A stretch of 64,000 nt of DNA from Phytophthora vignae f. sp. vignae (GCA_016169955.1 JABJUM010000015.1:1116001-1180000), one strand, 5' to 3'; positions 10,471-20,944 are shown, counted from the stretch's first letter. Numbers and translations are program-made. Notes: generated by a model from the sequence alone, not told the origin.

Positions 10471-11817
10471 AGTTTCTTGCTGGCCAAGGCTCGTCCCCTC
10501 TGGCTCTTTTCGTGAGGACTTGGGGGTCGAAGACTTCTTCGCGGTGGGAGGCTTCACTTCTCCCTTTGTATCAGCCTTACCGGTTGCCTTCTTCTCCTTG
10601 TGACGCGGTTTCCCTTGACCACCACCGCCTTCCTCATCTGACCACTTTCGTATAAACGGATCGATTTTCGTACTCTTATCTTCCGTAGCCCAGGACTGCA
10701 CTCGAAATGCCGCCCATACGGTGATCGGACAGTTCGCTCGCAATTTGAGTCCTACGTCGAGTTTCTACTGGCGTGTGGGGGACGCCATACTTCTCAGCGA
10801 TGTAGAGCACTCCACTATCAATAAAAAAGGTTGTCCAGGGCTTCCCATTCGTCGCTCGGTTCTGGAATTCCTTCCTATCGAGCCAAATGTTGTCATTCTC
10901 GCTGTCTCCACAGACCATCGTTGCCTGTCCGATGAGATTCACCATCTCCCCGACTTGGAGAAGGCACCGGCAGTCTGGGTAAATCTTCCAGCACGCGGCA
11001 CTTCGCCCCCATCTTCACCTGGGCAGCCAGATCGTTCAGCTTGGAGCCAATCGCCTACGCTGCAGCTTTGGACCCCAAGCGCTCAGGCACCAGGTGCACG
11101 TTCACCAGCGTAATAGTCAAGTCCAAGTCTGGGATCACAAAAGTCCGGGTGTACGGCTGACGAACGATCCGAGTGGGGTCAGCCTTGAACTCACGCTGCC
11201 TCGGCTCTAGCTGTACCACGTCGGTACGGTAGATGAAGGCGACGTATTCCGTGTAGTTGGATTTCTTCTTCTTGTCCGCAGACCTCTCAGCGTTTTTTGC
11301 TTTCTCTTCATCGGCGTGCTTCTTGAGGGGATCAGAGCATTGCGAGTCCCAGACTTTTCCCGTATACCCTTGAAGAACTCGTTTCAGCAGCCATAGCACC
11401 TCTGGATCGCGCACCTCCTGCAGTTGAAGAGATCAAATACAGCCAGCTCTGTTACACTAGAGCTTCTGTACATACCAATGCCTTACCCGCAGAGCGACGA
11501 GGTCAAACTCGCTGACGACGTCCGCTACTCGTTTGAGGAACTCGAGGTTCTTGCATCGCTTCCAAGAAACCCTTGACATTCCACAACGCCACGAACGCGG
11601 CGTCGGTCCTAGCAGCAGGTGGACTCGAGATAATTTCACGGACGCTTGCGCTCCCACTGAGACGTGAGGGGTTGGACACAGTTTGACGAAGACAACGATC
11701 TTTACTGTTCTCCATTCCCCCCTGAGTCTTTCGTACTGAAGTCGAGGCAAGTGCAAGAGTCAGAGTGTCATTCCTGCCATTGCCCCGGTATAAGACAGTA
11801 GGGGCGTCACTAACCAA
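10450..11817 (-). pseudogene. DNase I-like (endonuclease/exonuclease/phosphatase) pseudogene
   Basis: Landmarks of the EEP fold appear in order on the minus strand: VALWNVKGF (start of the fold), DVVSEFDLVAL then REVRDPEVL across an intact GT-AG intron (11486-11418), TLVNVHL, and the C-terminal SDH and CPITV pieces. The metal-binding Glu follows an Arg where most relatives have Gln-Glu. The frame breaks near 11560 (one base), 11055 and 10735. The last break falls between SDH and CPITV, in overlapping bases. A Lys/Thr/Ser-rich tail follows to about 10480. Family members hydrolyse phosphodiester bonds; the natural substrate of this one is unknown. Several lesions argue for a pseudogene. Confidence 0.65.
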
Positions 11818-12046
11818 GCGTTACTACAAATACAGGGGCCCATCGACACTAAAATGCATGCTAATGCAATACTTGATACTCTCTTGTGGCACAGGAGGAC
11901 ACTCAATGCGTGTCATTGAAGATGGAGAGCCCGCCACGTGGCAGCCGCGACCGAGTAGATTGGGACCCGTCGCTGGCTCCGCATTCCCAAATCGGACTTG
12001 GCAAGAAGTGGATAGCAGGTCGCGCATATCTTCTCCAGGTAGATAG

Positions 12047-12994
12047 ATGCAGCTACGTCACGTGCATGTCGAGGTGCCAGCAGCGGAAGCCTCGTCCGGG
12101 CTGAGTCGGAAGCTGCTGGCGATCTTGGCCACGCCCGATGACCACAAGGAAGGCGACTTCGACGAAGTGATGCTGTATCTGCACGGGTTCCCGGACATGG
12201 GCGTGCACCCGACCAAGGTGGACTTTGCGTCGCGGGTGCCTGCCAAGCTGGCCGAGTTCTGGCTCAACCCGCAGCAAGAGAAGAAGAACGTGGCCTTCAT
12301 GACCTTCAACTTCGGCGGCGTCCCCGGGTCGGATAACGAGCTGCTCTTCACGGACAAGACCATCTCCCAGGAGGTGAAGGATATGGTCGTCGTGTGCAAG
12401 TACATCCGCTCGACGCTATTGGGCGGGAAGGGGAAACTGCACGTGGTCGGTCTCTCCACTGGAGCCATCCTGGGCGCGTTGCTGCGAGACAAGAAGGTGT
12501 CGGACTCCATCACGGTGATCGCGGGCTTGCTGAGCATGACGAAGGGCGTCCACTTTGACTTCAACCAGCAGCAGCTGGAGCAGAGCGCAGCTCAGGGCTG
12601 GTGCTGGAAGGAGTTCTACCTCGAGGACGGCTGTCCGCTGCCCAAGAACGTGGAGCTCTCTCTCGACGGCGTCCACCCCACGACCGAGTTGACCGACGCG
12701 ACTGCGCCCTCGAAGGTCTACGTGCGTCTGGACCAGCGATACATCAAAGAGTACTACGACGGCTCGCTGGACATCCTTCGAGCTGTGTCGGGCCCTGGAC
12801 TTCCCCCGCTGCTGGTGATTCACGGAGACGCCGACATAGACGTTCCGTTTGAGAACGGCGAGGAGCTGTTTGCTGCTGCCGCTGAGCCCAAGACGTGGCT
12901 GGCCATCCCCAAGGCCAACCACTTGCTGTCCAACTCCAAGCACATGAAGAAGGCGCTGCGAGCCATCGGCGACCACATCGCAGCTATGAGCTAA
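12047..12994 (+). CDS. Alpha/beta hydrolase, serine-hydrolase type
   Basis: 315 residues, a single exon. The fold elements are clear: the oxyanion segment LYLHGFPDMG at about residue 43, the nucleophile elbow GLSTGA with Ser137, the acid region HGDADIDVPF at 259-268 (Asp261, Asp263 or Asp265) and the base His292 in KANHLLSNSKH. No signal peptide or membrane segment is seen, so it is probably cytosolic. It resembles small esterase/thioesterase-like hydrolases, but the substrate cannot be told. The ATG at 12047 is the first in frame. A broken 3' copy of this gene lies at 21078-21212 on the other strand, so the family has duplicated locally. Confidence 0.88.
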   Translation: MQLRHVHVEVPAAEASSGLSRKLLAILATPDDHKEGDFDEVMLYLHGFPDMGVHPTKVDFASRVPAKLAEFWLNPQQEKKNVAFMTFNFGGVPGSDNELLFTDKTISQEVKDMVVVCKYIRSTLLGGKGKLHVVGLSTGAILGALLRDKKVSDSITVIAGLLSMTKGVHFDFNQQQLEQSAAQGWCWKEFYLEDGCPLPKNVELSLDGVHPTTELTDATAPSKVYVRLDQRYIKEYYDGSLDILRAVSGPGLPPLLVIHGDADIDVPFENGEELFAAAAEPKTWLAIPKANHLLSNSKHMKKALRAIGDHIAAMS

Positions 12995-14769
12995 TTGAAC
13001 CCATATTTTAAACAGTTAGCTTGTGCTCAGAGCCGCCGCTCCATGGCGTTGCAGCTACTCCTCAGATAAGTCCACTTGATCGAAAGCGTTGCAGTTGTAT
13101 CCCTCGCAATCCGCCTCTTCATCATAACCTTGCTGTGGCCTTGCCGAGACAAATTCAATACATCCCAGTCGTTCTGAGTAGCGCACCTCCTCCCCCACGC
13201 CGCCATCACACGCATTGATCCACACCTCCATTAAAAGCCTTCAGCCCCTCTCGCTGGAGGGTGCAGCCGAAACAGCGTCGGTAGTCAAAGGATACCTGAA
13301 ACCCTCGTTCTCCTCTCTCCGCACCACAACTATTAGCCTCCCCCTGTTTATCGCTCGCGTTTGAGCCTCGTTGTTGCCATCATCTCTCGCCGGATATCGC
13401 CAACATTTGCCAGCTAAGTTACATGTAGCGACGCTGGGAGATCCGTCGCAGCAGCGACCTTCCAGGGCATGCTACACCACCAGCAGACCCGCCTAGACTA
13501 GAAGTCTGGAAACCTGGAGAATGCCTTGCATGTCGTCGGAAACGACGCGGCTGCGATTGCGGCATGAGCAAGCGATCCTCTTCTTCCCCATGTGCTCGTC
13601 CAGCTCCGGTCGCTTAACGAAGACCGCCGAAATCGGATGTTGAAGGCGCAATCCGGACGTCGGCAGATTCTCCAAGCAGAGGTTCGTGAGCAAGCAACGT
13701 GAGTCGCGTGCATAAGTCGCCTGCTCGCACCAAGCAGCCCACCTGCGGCCGGGAACGATTGGCCGGCGGCAACAAGCAGACACTCTGTGGGTCGGCAGAT
13801 GGCTGCGTACGAAACAGGCGGCGCTCGACCCGATGTTAAACCAAGCAGCATCGGTCGCTTGCTCACCTCGGTTTCTAGGTTGCGTCCTAAGAGATTCTAC
13901 CTGTGTAGGTTAGGCACTTGTACTGTACTGTATGCACGGCTCGTGCTTCGACTCGCGTCAGCACCTCCGCGTCAAAGCCCCCGAGGTTTAGCTGGCACGG
14001 TCTCACCCTCGTCCATCCTAGATTTGTAGGTTCTCCGTACTTTTTCGTCAACAGGTGACATGGTATCGACACTTCAGAGCGCCTTCTTAGTTAAGCATCC
14101 ACAGACCCGCGCTGTATGCTGCTGCATTGCAATACATGTAGCGACGCTGATCAGGGCTCGAAGCGCTGCGTGTTTCGGCGGTGCAGACAACATTGTCAGC
14201 GAGGTTTATAATGCAGTCGCGAGGATTATGCGGTCGCATGGAAATGAGCGAGAATGCCGGCCAAGATCGCCGGAAAACTGCTCCATACAGTACGAGGTGA
14301 ATCTCAGCTCGGGGTGGACTGCATATACTGCAAGTGAATGCGCATGCGTCGGATGATACGCGGGCTTGACAACTCCAGTAAGACAACCCCGACGCGAGCT
14401 GCAGGGCTGCACTGCAGCCGGTTGGCCATGGGCCGACCTAGGTTGACCTGGAGGGCGGCCAATCAGCGTGTAGTTCTCAGCTCGAGGTCGATCTACACTC
14501 GCCTTCATCTCGAAAGGCCTCCCGCTTCAAGCTGTCCGCTTGATAGAATTTTTCGCATAACGCGTCTGATTGGCGAAAAATGCCGAGATTCGCAACACCA
14601 AGCAGAAAACCGCGCAAACGCATATCCCGTCCTTACGTATACACAAAACCGTTTACTCAACGTCGTGACCATACAAACTGGACCTGCGATCCGTAATAGA
14701 GAACCGTCACTCCGGCCCCCTGACGTCAGCAGCAATGGATCAGCGGCTGAGGACGGGTGTCCCATGCTT
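12995..14769. other. Gene-free stretch upstream of GPDH
   Basis: About 1.8 kb without a supported gene. Several short open frames exist on both strands (for example 13493-13783 minus and 14338-14793 plus), but none shows a recognisable domain, and they lack the strong codon pattern of the neighbours. The last part is the GPDH promoter. Confidence 0.5.
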
Positions 14770-14787
14770 TTCATTCTTACATTTGCC
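14770..14787 (+). promoter_or_regulatory. Oomycete-type initiator for GPDH
   Basis: TTCATTCTTACATTTGCC is a close match to the oomycete initiator (TCAYTYY, spacer, ATTTG). It lies 49-66 nt before the ATG at 14836, the usual distance. Confidence 0.65.
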
Positions 14788-14835
14788 CTCTAGTGCGCAC
14801 TCCTCCCCCAAGAAACTACTCCAGCCATTTCTACC

Positions 14836-15873
14836 ATGCCTCAGAAGGTCTGTCTCGTGGGCTCGGGCAACTGGGGCTCGGCCATCGCCCGCATCATCGG
14901 CGAGAACACCAAGAACCTGCCCGAGACGTTCGAGCGCGACATCAACATGTGGGTCTTCGAGGAGCAGGTGAACGGCCGCAAGCTCACGGAGATCATCAAC
15001 TCGGAGCACGAGAACGTCAAGTACCTGCCCGGCTACAAGCTCCCGGAGAACATCATCGCCGTGCCGGACCTGCTCGAGGCCGTGCGTGGCGCCGACATCC
15101 TCATCTTCTGCGTGCCGCACCAGTTCTTGGGCCGCATGCTCGTGTCCATCAAGGAGCAGGGCCTCAAGGAGGGCGCCATGGCCGTGTCGCTCATCAAGGG
15201 CATCGACTTCGACGAGAACGGAGTCGTGCTCGTGTCCGACCTCATCCGCAAGGGTCTGGACATTGACTGCAGCGTGCTCATGGGCGCCAACGTGGCCAAC
15301 GAGGTGGCTGCCGGCGACTTCTGCGAGTCGACGCTCGGCTGCGCCGACCTGCGCCACGGCGCTCTGCTGCGCGAGCTGTTCAACTGCCCCACGTTCCGCG
15401 TGGACGTGGCCCTGGACCCGCACGGCGTGGAGATGTGCGGCGCCCTCAAGAACGTGGTGGCTCTGGGCGCCGGCTTCTGCGACGGCCTCAAGTACGGCGG
15501 CAACACCAAGGCCGCCATCATCCGCATCGGCCTGAGCGAGATGAAGAAGTTCTGCTTCAAGTACTTCGACGGTGTCAAGGAGGACACGTTCTTCGAGAGC
15601 TGCGGCATCGCTGACCTCATCACTACGTGCTTCGGCGGCCGCAACCGCAAGTGCGCCGAGGCCTTCGTGACCCAGAAGACGACCTGGGAGGAGCTCGAGA
15701 AGACCATGCTCAACGGCCAGATGCTGCAGGGCACGCTCACGTCCAAGGAGGTCTACGGCATCCTCAAGGAGCACAACGCCACCGACCAGTTCCCGCTCTT
15801 CACGGCCATCTACAAGATCGCCTTCGAGGGCGCCGACCCCAAGACCATCACGCAGCTCGAGTACTCGCAGTAA
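14836..15873 (+). CDS. GPD1: Glycerol-3-phosphate dehydrogenase (NAD+)
   Basis: 345 residues, the normal length for the eukaryotic enzyme, which interconverts dihydroxyacetone phosphate and glycerol 3-phosphate with NAD(H). The Rossmann motif VGSGNWGSA is at residues 8-16. LIKGID with Lys121 and the catalytic Lys205 in GALKNVVALGAGF are present, as is GGRNRKCAEAF, whose Arg binds substrate phosphate and nucleotide. There is no targeting extension at the N-terminus, so it is probably cytosolic; the C-terminus (LEYSQ) carries no peroxisomal signal. Codon use is strongly GC-biased, suggesting high expression. The product feeds glycerolipid and osmolyte synthesis; AGPS 3 kb downstream uses the same DHAP branch. 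Confidence 0.97.
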   Translation: MPQKVCLVGSGNWGSAIARIIGENTKNLPETFERDINMWVFEEQVNGRKLTEIINSEHENVKYLPGYKLPENIIAVPDLLEAVRGADILIFCVPHQFLGRMLVSIKEQGLKEGAMAVSLIKGIDFDENGVVLVSDLIRKGLDIDCSVLMGANVANEVAAGDFCESTLGCADLRHGALLRELFNCPTFRVDVALDPHGVEMCGALKNVVALGAGFCDGLKYGGNTKAAIIRIGLSEMKKFCFKYFDGVKEDTFFESCGIADLITTCFGGRNRKCAEAFVTQKTTWEELEKTMLNGQMLQGTLTSKEVYGILKEHNATDQFPLFTAIYKIAFEGADPKTITQLEYSQ

Positions 15874-16080
15874 GCACCTACACGCGTACACTAATAAATA
15901 TTCACCTCCTTCCACTAGAACCCTCAGCCTGCTTTAGGATACTTTCTCATTGCCATCTCAGCAGAGACACGCACTGCTTCACAGCTTCCGCTTCAAATCG
16001 CTGCCTCCACATCTGAGGTCTGCATTCGCCTCGGTGTCTGGGACGTCCTCTCCAGCTGTCCGCAGCCACTCGTTTGTGTG

Positions 16081-16098
16081 TCATTGCAGTATTGTCCG
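16081..16098 (+). promoter_or_regulatory. Possible initiator for the 2OG oxygenase gene
   Basis: TCATTGCAGTATTGTCCG partly matches the oomycete initiator and lies 43-60 nt upstream of the ATG at 16141. The match is weaker than for GPDH. Confidence 0.35.
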
Positions 16099-16140
16099 TC
16101 GACCTGAGACTTGGTCACCTCGTCTCGCTCTGTGTCAGCC

Positions 16141-17154
16141 ATGGCCGACAGCTTCCCGGGCGTCTACAAGGAGCCGTTCACGCGCGACTATGAGCGTCTG
16201 CGCAGTAAGATCACCAAGGAGGCGTGCGCGCAGCTGGACGAGCAGGGCTACGTGGTCATCGACGACTGCTTCGGCCGCGGCTGGGCCAGCGCCTTGCTGG
16301 AGGAGATGCGCTGGCTGAACGAGAAGCAGCACTTCAAGCCGAACAAGACGCAGTTCGCGCTCACACAGAAGGGATCGGACGGCAAGCCGCAGGCCTTCCA
16401 CTTCGTCAAGCCGCACATCTTCGAGGTGGATCTGCACGACGCCTCGCTGCGCACGAAAGTGCCCGAGCTGGACGCGCTCTTCCACTCGACGGAGCTGCTT
16501 GAGGTGCTGTCCAGCAACTTGCCGCAGTACGAGCTGCAGTTCAGCACTTCGGACCGCACGCTCAAGCTGCAGCGCAACGCCGGACACGGCGGCTGCTTCC
16601 CGTGCCACTACGACAACCCTGGAGCCCCAAACAAGCGCAAGGTCACGTGTCTGCTCTACCTCAACGAGGGCTGGAAGGAAGGCGACGGCGGCGAAGTGCA
16701 GCTCTTCCCCTTCCTGCAGCAGCCGGTCACCGTCGCGCCAAAGATGGACCGAGTCGTGCTGTTCCAGAGCGACTGGATGCTGCACCGAGTGCTGCCGTCT
16801 CACGCGGAGCGCTATGTGCTCACGATCTGGCTGGACGGGGCCAAGGTGAACGCACTGGAAGACTCGCAGCTCCGGTTGACGCAGAGTGACCTCGCCGACT
16901 GGTTTGGGTTCCTCGACAGACTGCGGAGATCCCCCGTCCAGCGACTGCTATCGCGTGGCGTGTACGAGGAGGAATACTACGAGTCGCTGATGGAGTGCAT
17001 GCAGAGCACGTCCACTGAAGGCTGCGTGGAGCTGCTCAAGTCGCACGAGACGCACTTGGAGAACGTCAAGCTCAACGCTCCGCTCTACAACTTCATCAAG
17101 CGGCTTCGAGACGTGCGAGCCATGAACAACGAGGACCCCGTGTATGTCAAGTAA
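16141..17154 (+). CDS. 2-oxoglutarate/Fe(II)-dependent oxygenase, prolyl-hydroxylase-like
   Basis: 337 residues. The double-stranded beta-helix core lies at about 60-235. The iron ligands are His156 and Asp158 (CHYDNPG) and the distal His215 (MLHRVLPS); Arg224 (ERYVLTIWL) fits the 2-oxoglutarate-binding residue. The family hydroxylates protein or small-molecule substrates using O2 and 2-oxoglutarate, and the layout is closest to prolyl 4-hydroxylase-like enzymes. The substrate is unknown. The C-terminal 100 residues are helical and without a recognised domain. The ATG at 16141 has a strong Kozak context (GCCATGG) and is the first ATG in the frame. No signal peptide is visible, so it is cytosolic or nuclear. 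The gene is convergent with the next one (43-nt gap). Confidence 0.88.
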   Translation: MADSFPGVYKEPFTRDYERLRSKITKEACAQLDEQGYVVIDDCFGRGWASALLEEMRWLNEKQHFKPNKTQFALTQKGSDGKPQAFHFVKPHIFEVDLHDASLRTKVPELDALFHSTELLEVLSSNLPQYELQFSTSDRTLKLQRNAGHGGCFPCHYDNPGAPNKRKVTCLLYLNEGWKEGDGGEVQLFPFLQQPVTVAPKMDRVVLFQSDWMLHRVLPSHAERYVLTIWLDGAKVNALEDSQLRLTQSDLADWFGFLDRLRRSPVQRLLSRGVYEEEYYESLMECMQSTSTEGCVELLKSHETHLENVKLNAPLYNFIKRLRDVRAMNNEDPVYVK

Positions 17155-17196
17155 CAAGAAGTTTATTTAATGGTATAAACTTCTTAGCGATCTGGT

Positions 17197-18826
17197 CTAT
17201 GACAAGACGTTGGGGCGGTCGAACCCCTGCAAGATGAAGCGGCAGCTGACTGCGTCGTACGGGATGACGGTCCACTCGACCTGAGGTTTGGATCTCTGGG
17301 CCTCTTCCTCACGCTTGCGCTGCTGTCGTTGAGCCTCGTTGTCGCGATGGTGCGAGAGCTGCTGCAGTCTGGAGAACACGTCGAGGTGGAGCGGAGAAGT
17401 TGGTCGAGTGGCGTCGCTCTTGCCGTCCAGCGTGTCGTTGTCAGCGCTAGCCATCAGCTCGCGCTGCTTTTTCTTCAGCAACCACTTGGACTTTTTGCTG
17501 ATCGTCGGCTGGAAGGTGAGCTTCGGCGGCAAAGGAGGGGTCTTCCTGGGCTTGAACATGCGGCCTGCTAGCTCCGTGTCCAGCTTCCCGCTTCGGATGA
17601 GCGCGGCGTATATCTATCAAGTGAGCAACCATCGTTAATGTATTTCACGGCTTCGTCAAGTAGACCTCCCGCTTACGTCTTACCTTCTCGGACTTAGCGT
17701 TGATCTGTGGCGTGAAGGTCGTCTCCTTCTCCTCCTTGGCCTTTTCGATCGCTGCTCGGGCCTGCTGCCGCTGCTTTTTATCCTCCTGGTAGGCGATGAT
17801 GTCGTCGAGCGAGCGCTTCATCATCTCCTTCTTACGTTGGATGGCGAACGAAGCGTTCATCTTGCTGCACATTGCCATGAACCGCATGCAGGCCTGAGTA
17901 TGACGGACGCCATCAACAGGAGATGCCGGAGCTTCACTTGCGTCCTTTGACGGACTGGGCTCGCGATCAGCCCCCATGACGCAATTGTCCGATCGACTTG
18001 TGTTGCCGTGACTGCAAATGCAGGGAGTCTTCACGCTTTCCTGGAGATCAAGCGCTCTATCACGAGTTAACAATTCCTCGCGCTGCTTGTCCAGCCGCGC
18101 TCGCTGCTGCCGCTTCTTGGCCAAGAGAGTCGCTTGTCGCTCGGCAAAAGTCGGGAATTCACTTGTAAGCTGTCGACTTTTGCTGTTCATCGTAGGCGCG
18201 AAGCGAAACTCGCTGTTCTCCTGCGTCTCCGTTTCTCGTCGTTTGGCTGTGAGTCTCCGAGCCTTCTTCTCCTCGAAGATGCGGAAGCGGTTGGTCATTT
18301 GCGCTACGCGTTGGGGTGACAGCGGTGGGGCTTTACTCGGTTCCTGTGAGAATGTATCGAGGAGCGCTCGCTGAGCGTCTTGGCTCATCTTCTGCTTCAA
18401 CGACTTCTGTTTGGATGCTCGTTCCGCTAGGAAATCTTCCAGCGAAGATGTTATGGACGATCTGCGCCGCGGTGACCGTGGCGACGTGGATTCAACTCTT
18501 TGGGGCTCATCGATCTCGTCTTCAGCTTCTTCCGCTGTTTCTCGATCATCCCGAGCAAAGAACAACCTCGTCTGGAGCAGATCCAGCAGCTTTTCATCTT
18601 CCAAGTCTGCAGACCGAGGTGTAGTAGACGAGCGTGTACCCAAGAAGGCGCCGAGCTGGTCTGCTAGTAAAGAGTTGTCGCCCCCAGGATCTCCGTCTTC
18701 TTCGTACTGATCCAGCGCACCACCGTCAACCCCTTCGTACTCGTCGTCATCGTCTTCATAGTCGTTCAATTCATTTGTAAACGTCGCCGCATTCAGCGTG
18801 AACTGCTTCCTTGCTGCCGCCTGCAT
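17197..18826 (-). CDS. Disordered coiled-coil protein of unknown function, two exons
   Basis: Exon 1 is 18826-17684 and exon 2 is 17613-17197; the 70-nt intron has GTAAGA and ATAG ends and keeps the frame, giving 519 residues. The protein is Asp/Glu-rich near the N-terminus (NDYEDDDDEYEG), then highly charged with Arg/Lys/Gln-rich helices. Three similar short motifs recur: FRFAPTMNSKSR, TFTPQINAKSEK and LTFQPTISKKSK, each of the form F-x-P-x-h-x-x-K-S. Motifs of this kind occur in several protist cytoskeleton- or flagellum-related proteins, but I cannot name the family. Without splicing the first frame would end 12 codons later at 17645; the continuation KIYAALIRSGKL joins naturally. Confidence 0.75.
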
Positions 18827-18995
18827 CGTCGAGGCCTGACAACTACTGACGCTCTACTGAGCGAGCGTCGTTTCAATAGTGCCCTTCGAATTGAAAAACG
18901 CACAGGTGGAGGCTGTTTGTTCATTTTCTCTTTATACATCATTCATGGTAGGCACACTTCTCGATCTATGTGGGTATCGCAGCACAAGAGGGACT

Positions 18996-20933
18996 CTAGG
19001 CCTTGTGCTTACTCTCGAGGTGGTTCTTGGATGGCTGCAGATTCGTCAGTGCGAACACATTGGTCGGATCCAGCGCGGTCTTGATCCCCTGGATGGCTGC
19101 GATGGCCGGGGGTGAGACTGCTTGGGGCAGCCAGCCAATACGGTGCTTGCCAACGCCATGGTGGTGTGATAAGGCGCCACCGTTGCGTACAATGGCATCT
19201 ACGGCAGCTAGCTCCGTCTCCCGGAAGAGCGTCAAGGGCTCCTTGATGCCGAAGTAGTTGATGCCGTAGTAGACGTACACGCACACACCGGTTTCGTATA
19301 CTTGAGAGACACGGCATGCAATGAGCGGTGGGACCTCCACGTTGCGCTTGGCGGCGACCGAGTTGATGGCCAGCTTGATGTCGGTTATGAGTTGGCGCGC
19401 GTTGGTCCAGGGAACCGACGTCTCGAACGACTCACTCATGAAGTAGTAGTCCAGCGCGAAATCACGCAGGTACGCGATGATGTACGTGAAAAAGTAGCCG
19501 CGCTTGCCGTTCTCTTCGCCACCCACCATGCCTTCATGGCGCTTAGCGATGGTCTGGATACGCTTCTGCTGCTCCGCCACCTTCTGTTGACTGGATCCCT
19601 CCAGCAGAACAGTCGCCGCGCACATTTCATTCACATCAAAGCCGCGGATCTTGGTCACGTACGTTTTCTTCGCGAAGTCGAGGACGCCAGCGGTGAACTT
19701 GTTGGTCGAAGATGACGTCTTTAGCGCCTGGCCGAGCTGGAACTGCGTGTTATCCAGCAGACGGAGAGACGCTGGCTCGCACCCTTCTCGTGTAATTTGC
19801 TTCAGTGCCGCTAGTCCATGCTCCAGACTAGGGAAAATGAGTGAGTCGTACACTTGCACCTCCGGGTATTCACGAAGACGCAGCGTCACCAACGTATGAA
19901 CGCCGAAGATTCCCTCCGAGCCCATCATAGCGTTGTTCATGTCTGGCCCCATAGCAGCACGAGGCACGTTGGCCGCGCGCTGCATCGTGCCCTGCGGCGT
20001 AACCGTCGTGATGTTCACCACCAAGTCCTCAATGTTGCCGTACGTGTTCTTCTTCATCCCGGACGCTCGCGTAGCAACCCACCCGCCAAGGGTCGAGAAC
20101 TCCCACGAATCCGGTTCATGCCCGAGCGTGAGTCCACGATGACGCAGCCGTTCGTGCAGATCCAGTCCTGTAATACCTGCCTCGACAACAGCAACCATAT
20201 TCTCCCGATCCACACTCAGAATACGGCGCATCTCGCCCATATCCAGCGACACAATGGCGCGGCGTTCATTGGGGTCGCACTCCAGTGCATTGGTCACGTT
20301 GGTGCCTCCTCCAAAGGGAATAATGCACACAAACTCTGCATAATTCTGCGTAACTTCCTTCACCAGCGCCTCCACCTGTTCGTGGGACGTCGGCCACACC
20401 ACAGCGTCCGGGACCCTCTCCACAGTCTTGACATGACGCAGTCGGAAGACGTCCTCGCACGTCTGGCCGTGGCCGTGGCGCACGCGCTCCTCCACTTCCG
20501 TGCTGGTCTTGAGCCCCAGCTCCTCGCTCGCCACGTGCAGCAGCTGCAGCAGCTTCCGCTGCGTCTCGCCGCCCTCCGGCAGCTGGTTGCGCAGCGTCAG
20601 CTCCTCGGCGCACGTTACGCTCGGGGGACTGCCACGGTCCGCGTCCAGGCCCAGGCGCTTCTCGGCCCAGGGCAGCAGCGCCGGCAGCGTGCGGTCCGGC
20701 GCGTTGGCGAACACCTCGGCGTAGCGCGCGCCCGAGATCTCGATGACCTTGTCGGCGTTCACGAAGAGCTTCGTGTCCTGGAACCCCCAGCCGTTCCAGC
20801 GCGTGGCGGGGCTCAGCGCGAGTGGAGGGGGCGCAGGAGAGGCGGATGAGGCAGCAGAGGAGGAGCGTCCGCCCGCCGAGATCTGGCGCAGGATGGCGCG
20901 CATACGCGCCACGGAGGGCGTCGTGTCCGACAT
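18996..20933 (-). CDS. AGPS: Alkyldihydroxyacetonephosphate synthase
   Basis: 645 residues. This peroxisomal flavoenzyme exchanges the acyl group of acyl-DHAP for a fatty alcohol, the step that forms the ether bond of ether lipids. The FAD-binding domain is clear: PFGGGTNVTNAL, VVEAGITGLDLHERLR, then GHEPDSWEFSTLGGWVATRA, MGPDMNN and MGSEGIFGVHT. The C-terminal half has the active-site SHHHGVGKHR and the Tyr-rich CVYVYYGINYFG segment, as in animal AGPS. I start at the ATG at 20933 rather than 20966: it has a good Kozak context and an initiator lies between the two. Residues 10-18 (RMRAILRQI) then resemble a type-2 peroxisomal signal. The single-exon gene is oriented opposite to GPDH. Confidence 0.95.
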   Translation of the reverse strand: MSDTTPSVARMRAILRQISAGGRSSSAASSASPAPPPLALSPATRWNGWGFQDTKLFVNADKVIEISGARYAEVFANAPDRTLPALLPWAEKRLGLDADRGSPPSVTCAEELTLRNQLPEGGETQRKLLQLLHVASEELGLKTSTEVEERVRHGHGQTCEDVFRLRHVKTVERVPDAVVWPTSHEQVEALVKEVTQNYAEFVCIIPFGGGTNVTNALECDPNERRAIVSLDMGEMRRILSVDRENMVAVVEAGITGLDLHERLRHRGLTLGHEPDSWEFSTLGGWVATRASGMKKNTYGNIEDLVVNITTVTPQGTMQRAANVPRAAMGPDMNNAMMGSEGIFGVHTLVTLRLREYPEVQVYDSLIFPSLEHGLAALKQITREGCEPASLRLLDNTQFQLGQALKTSSSTNKFTAGVLDFAKKTYVTKIRGFDVNEMCAATVLLEGSSQQKVAEQQKRIQTIAKRHEGMVGGEENGKRGYFFTYIIAYLRDFALDYYFMSESFETSVPWTNARQLITDIKLAINSVAAKRNVEVPPLIACRVSQVYETGVCVYVYYGINYFGIKEPLTLFRETELAAVDAIVRNGGALSHHHGVGKHRIGWLPQAVSPPAIAAIQGIKTALDPTNVFALTNLQPSKNHLESKHKA

Positions 20934-20944
20934 GGCGGCGGCGG

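Noticed and set aside
12416..12976. Minus-strand frame opposite the alpha/beta hydrolase
   Set aside because: Antisense shadow of a complete plus-strand enzyme with all catalytic residues.
13493..13783. Possible Cys-rich small protein on the minus strand
   Set aside because: CSCRNRSRVV looked finger-like, but no second Cys/His pair or domain pattern follows, and upstream context is unconvincing.
14740..15915. Long minus-strand frame opposite GPDH
   Set aside because: It is the mirror of a very GC-biased coding gene; its composition is Leu/Glu/Val/His-rich without domains, while the plus strand is a textbook GPDH.
19854..20849. Long plus-strand frame opposite AGPS
   Set aside because: Antisense shadow of AGPS: Arg/His/Gln-rich, no recognisable fold.
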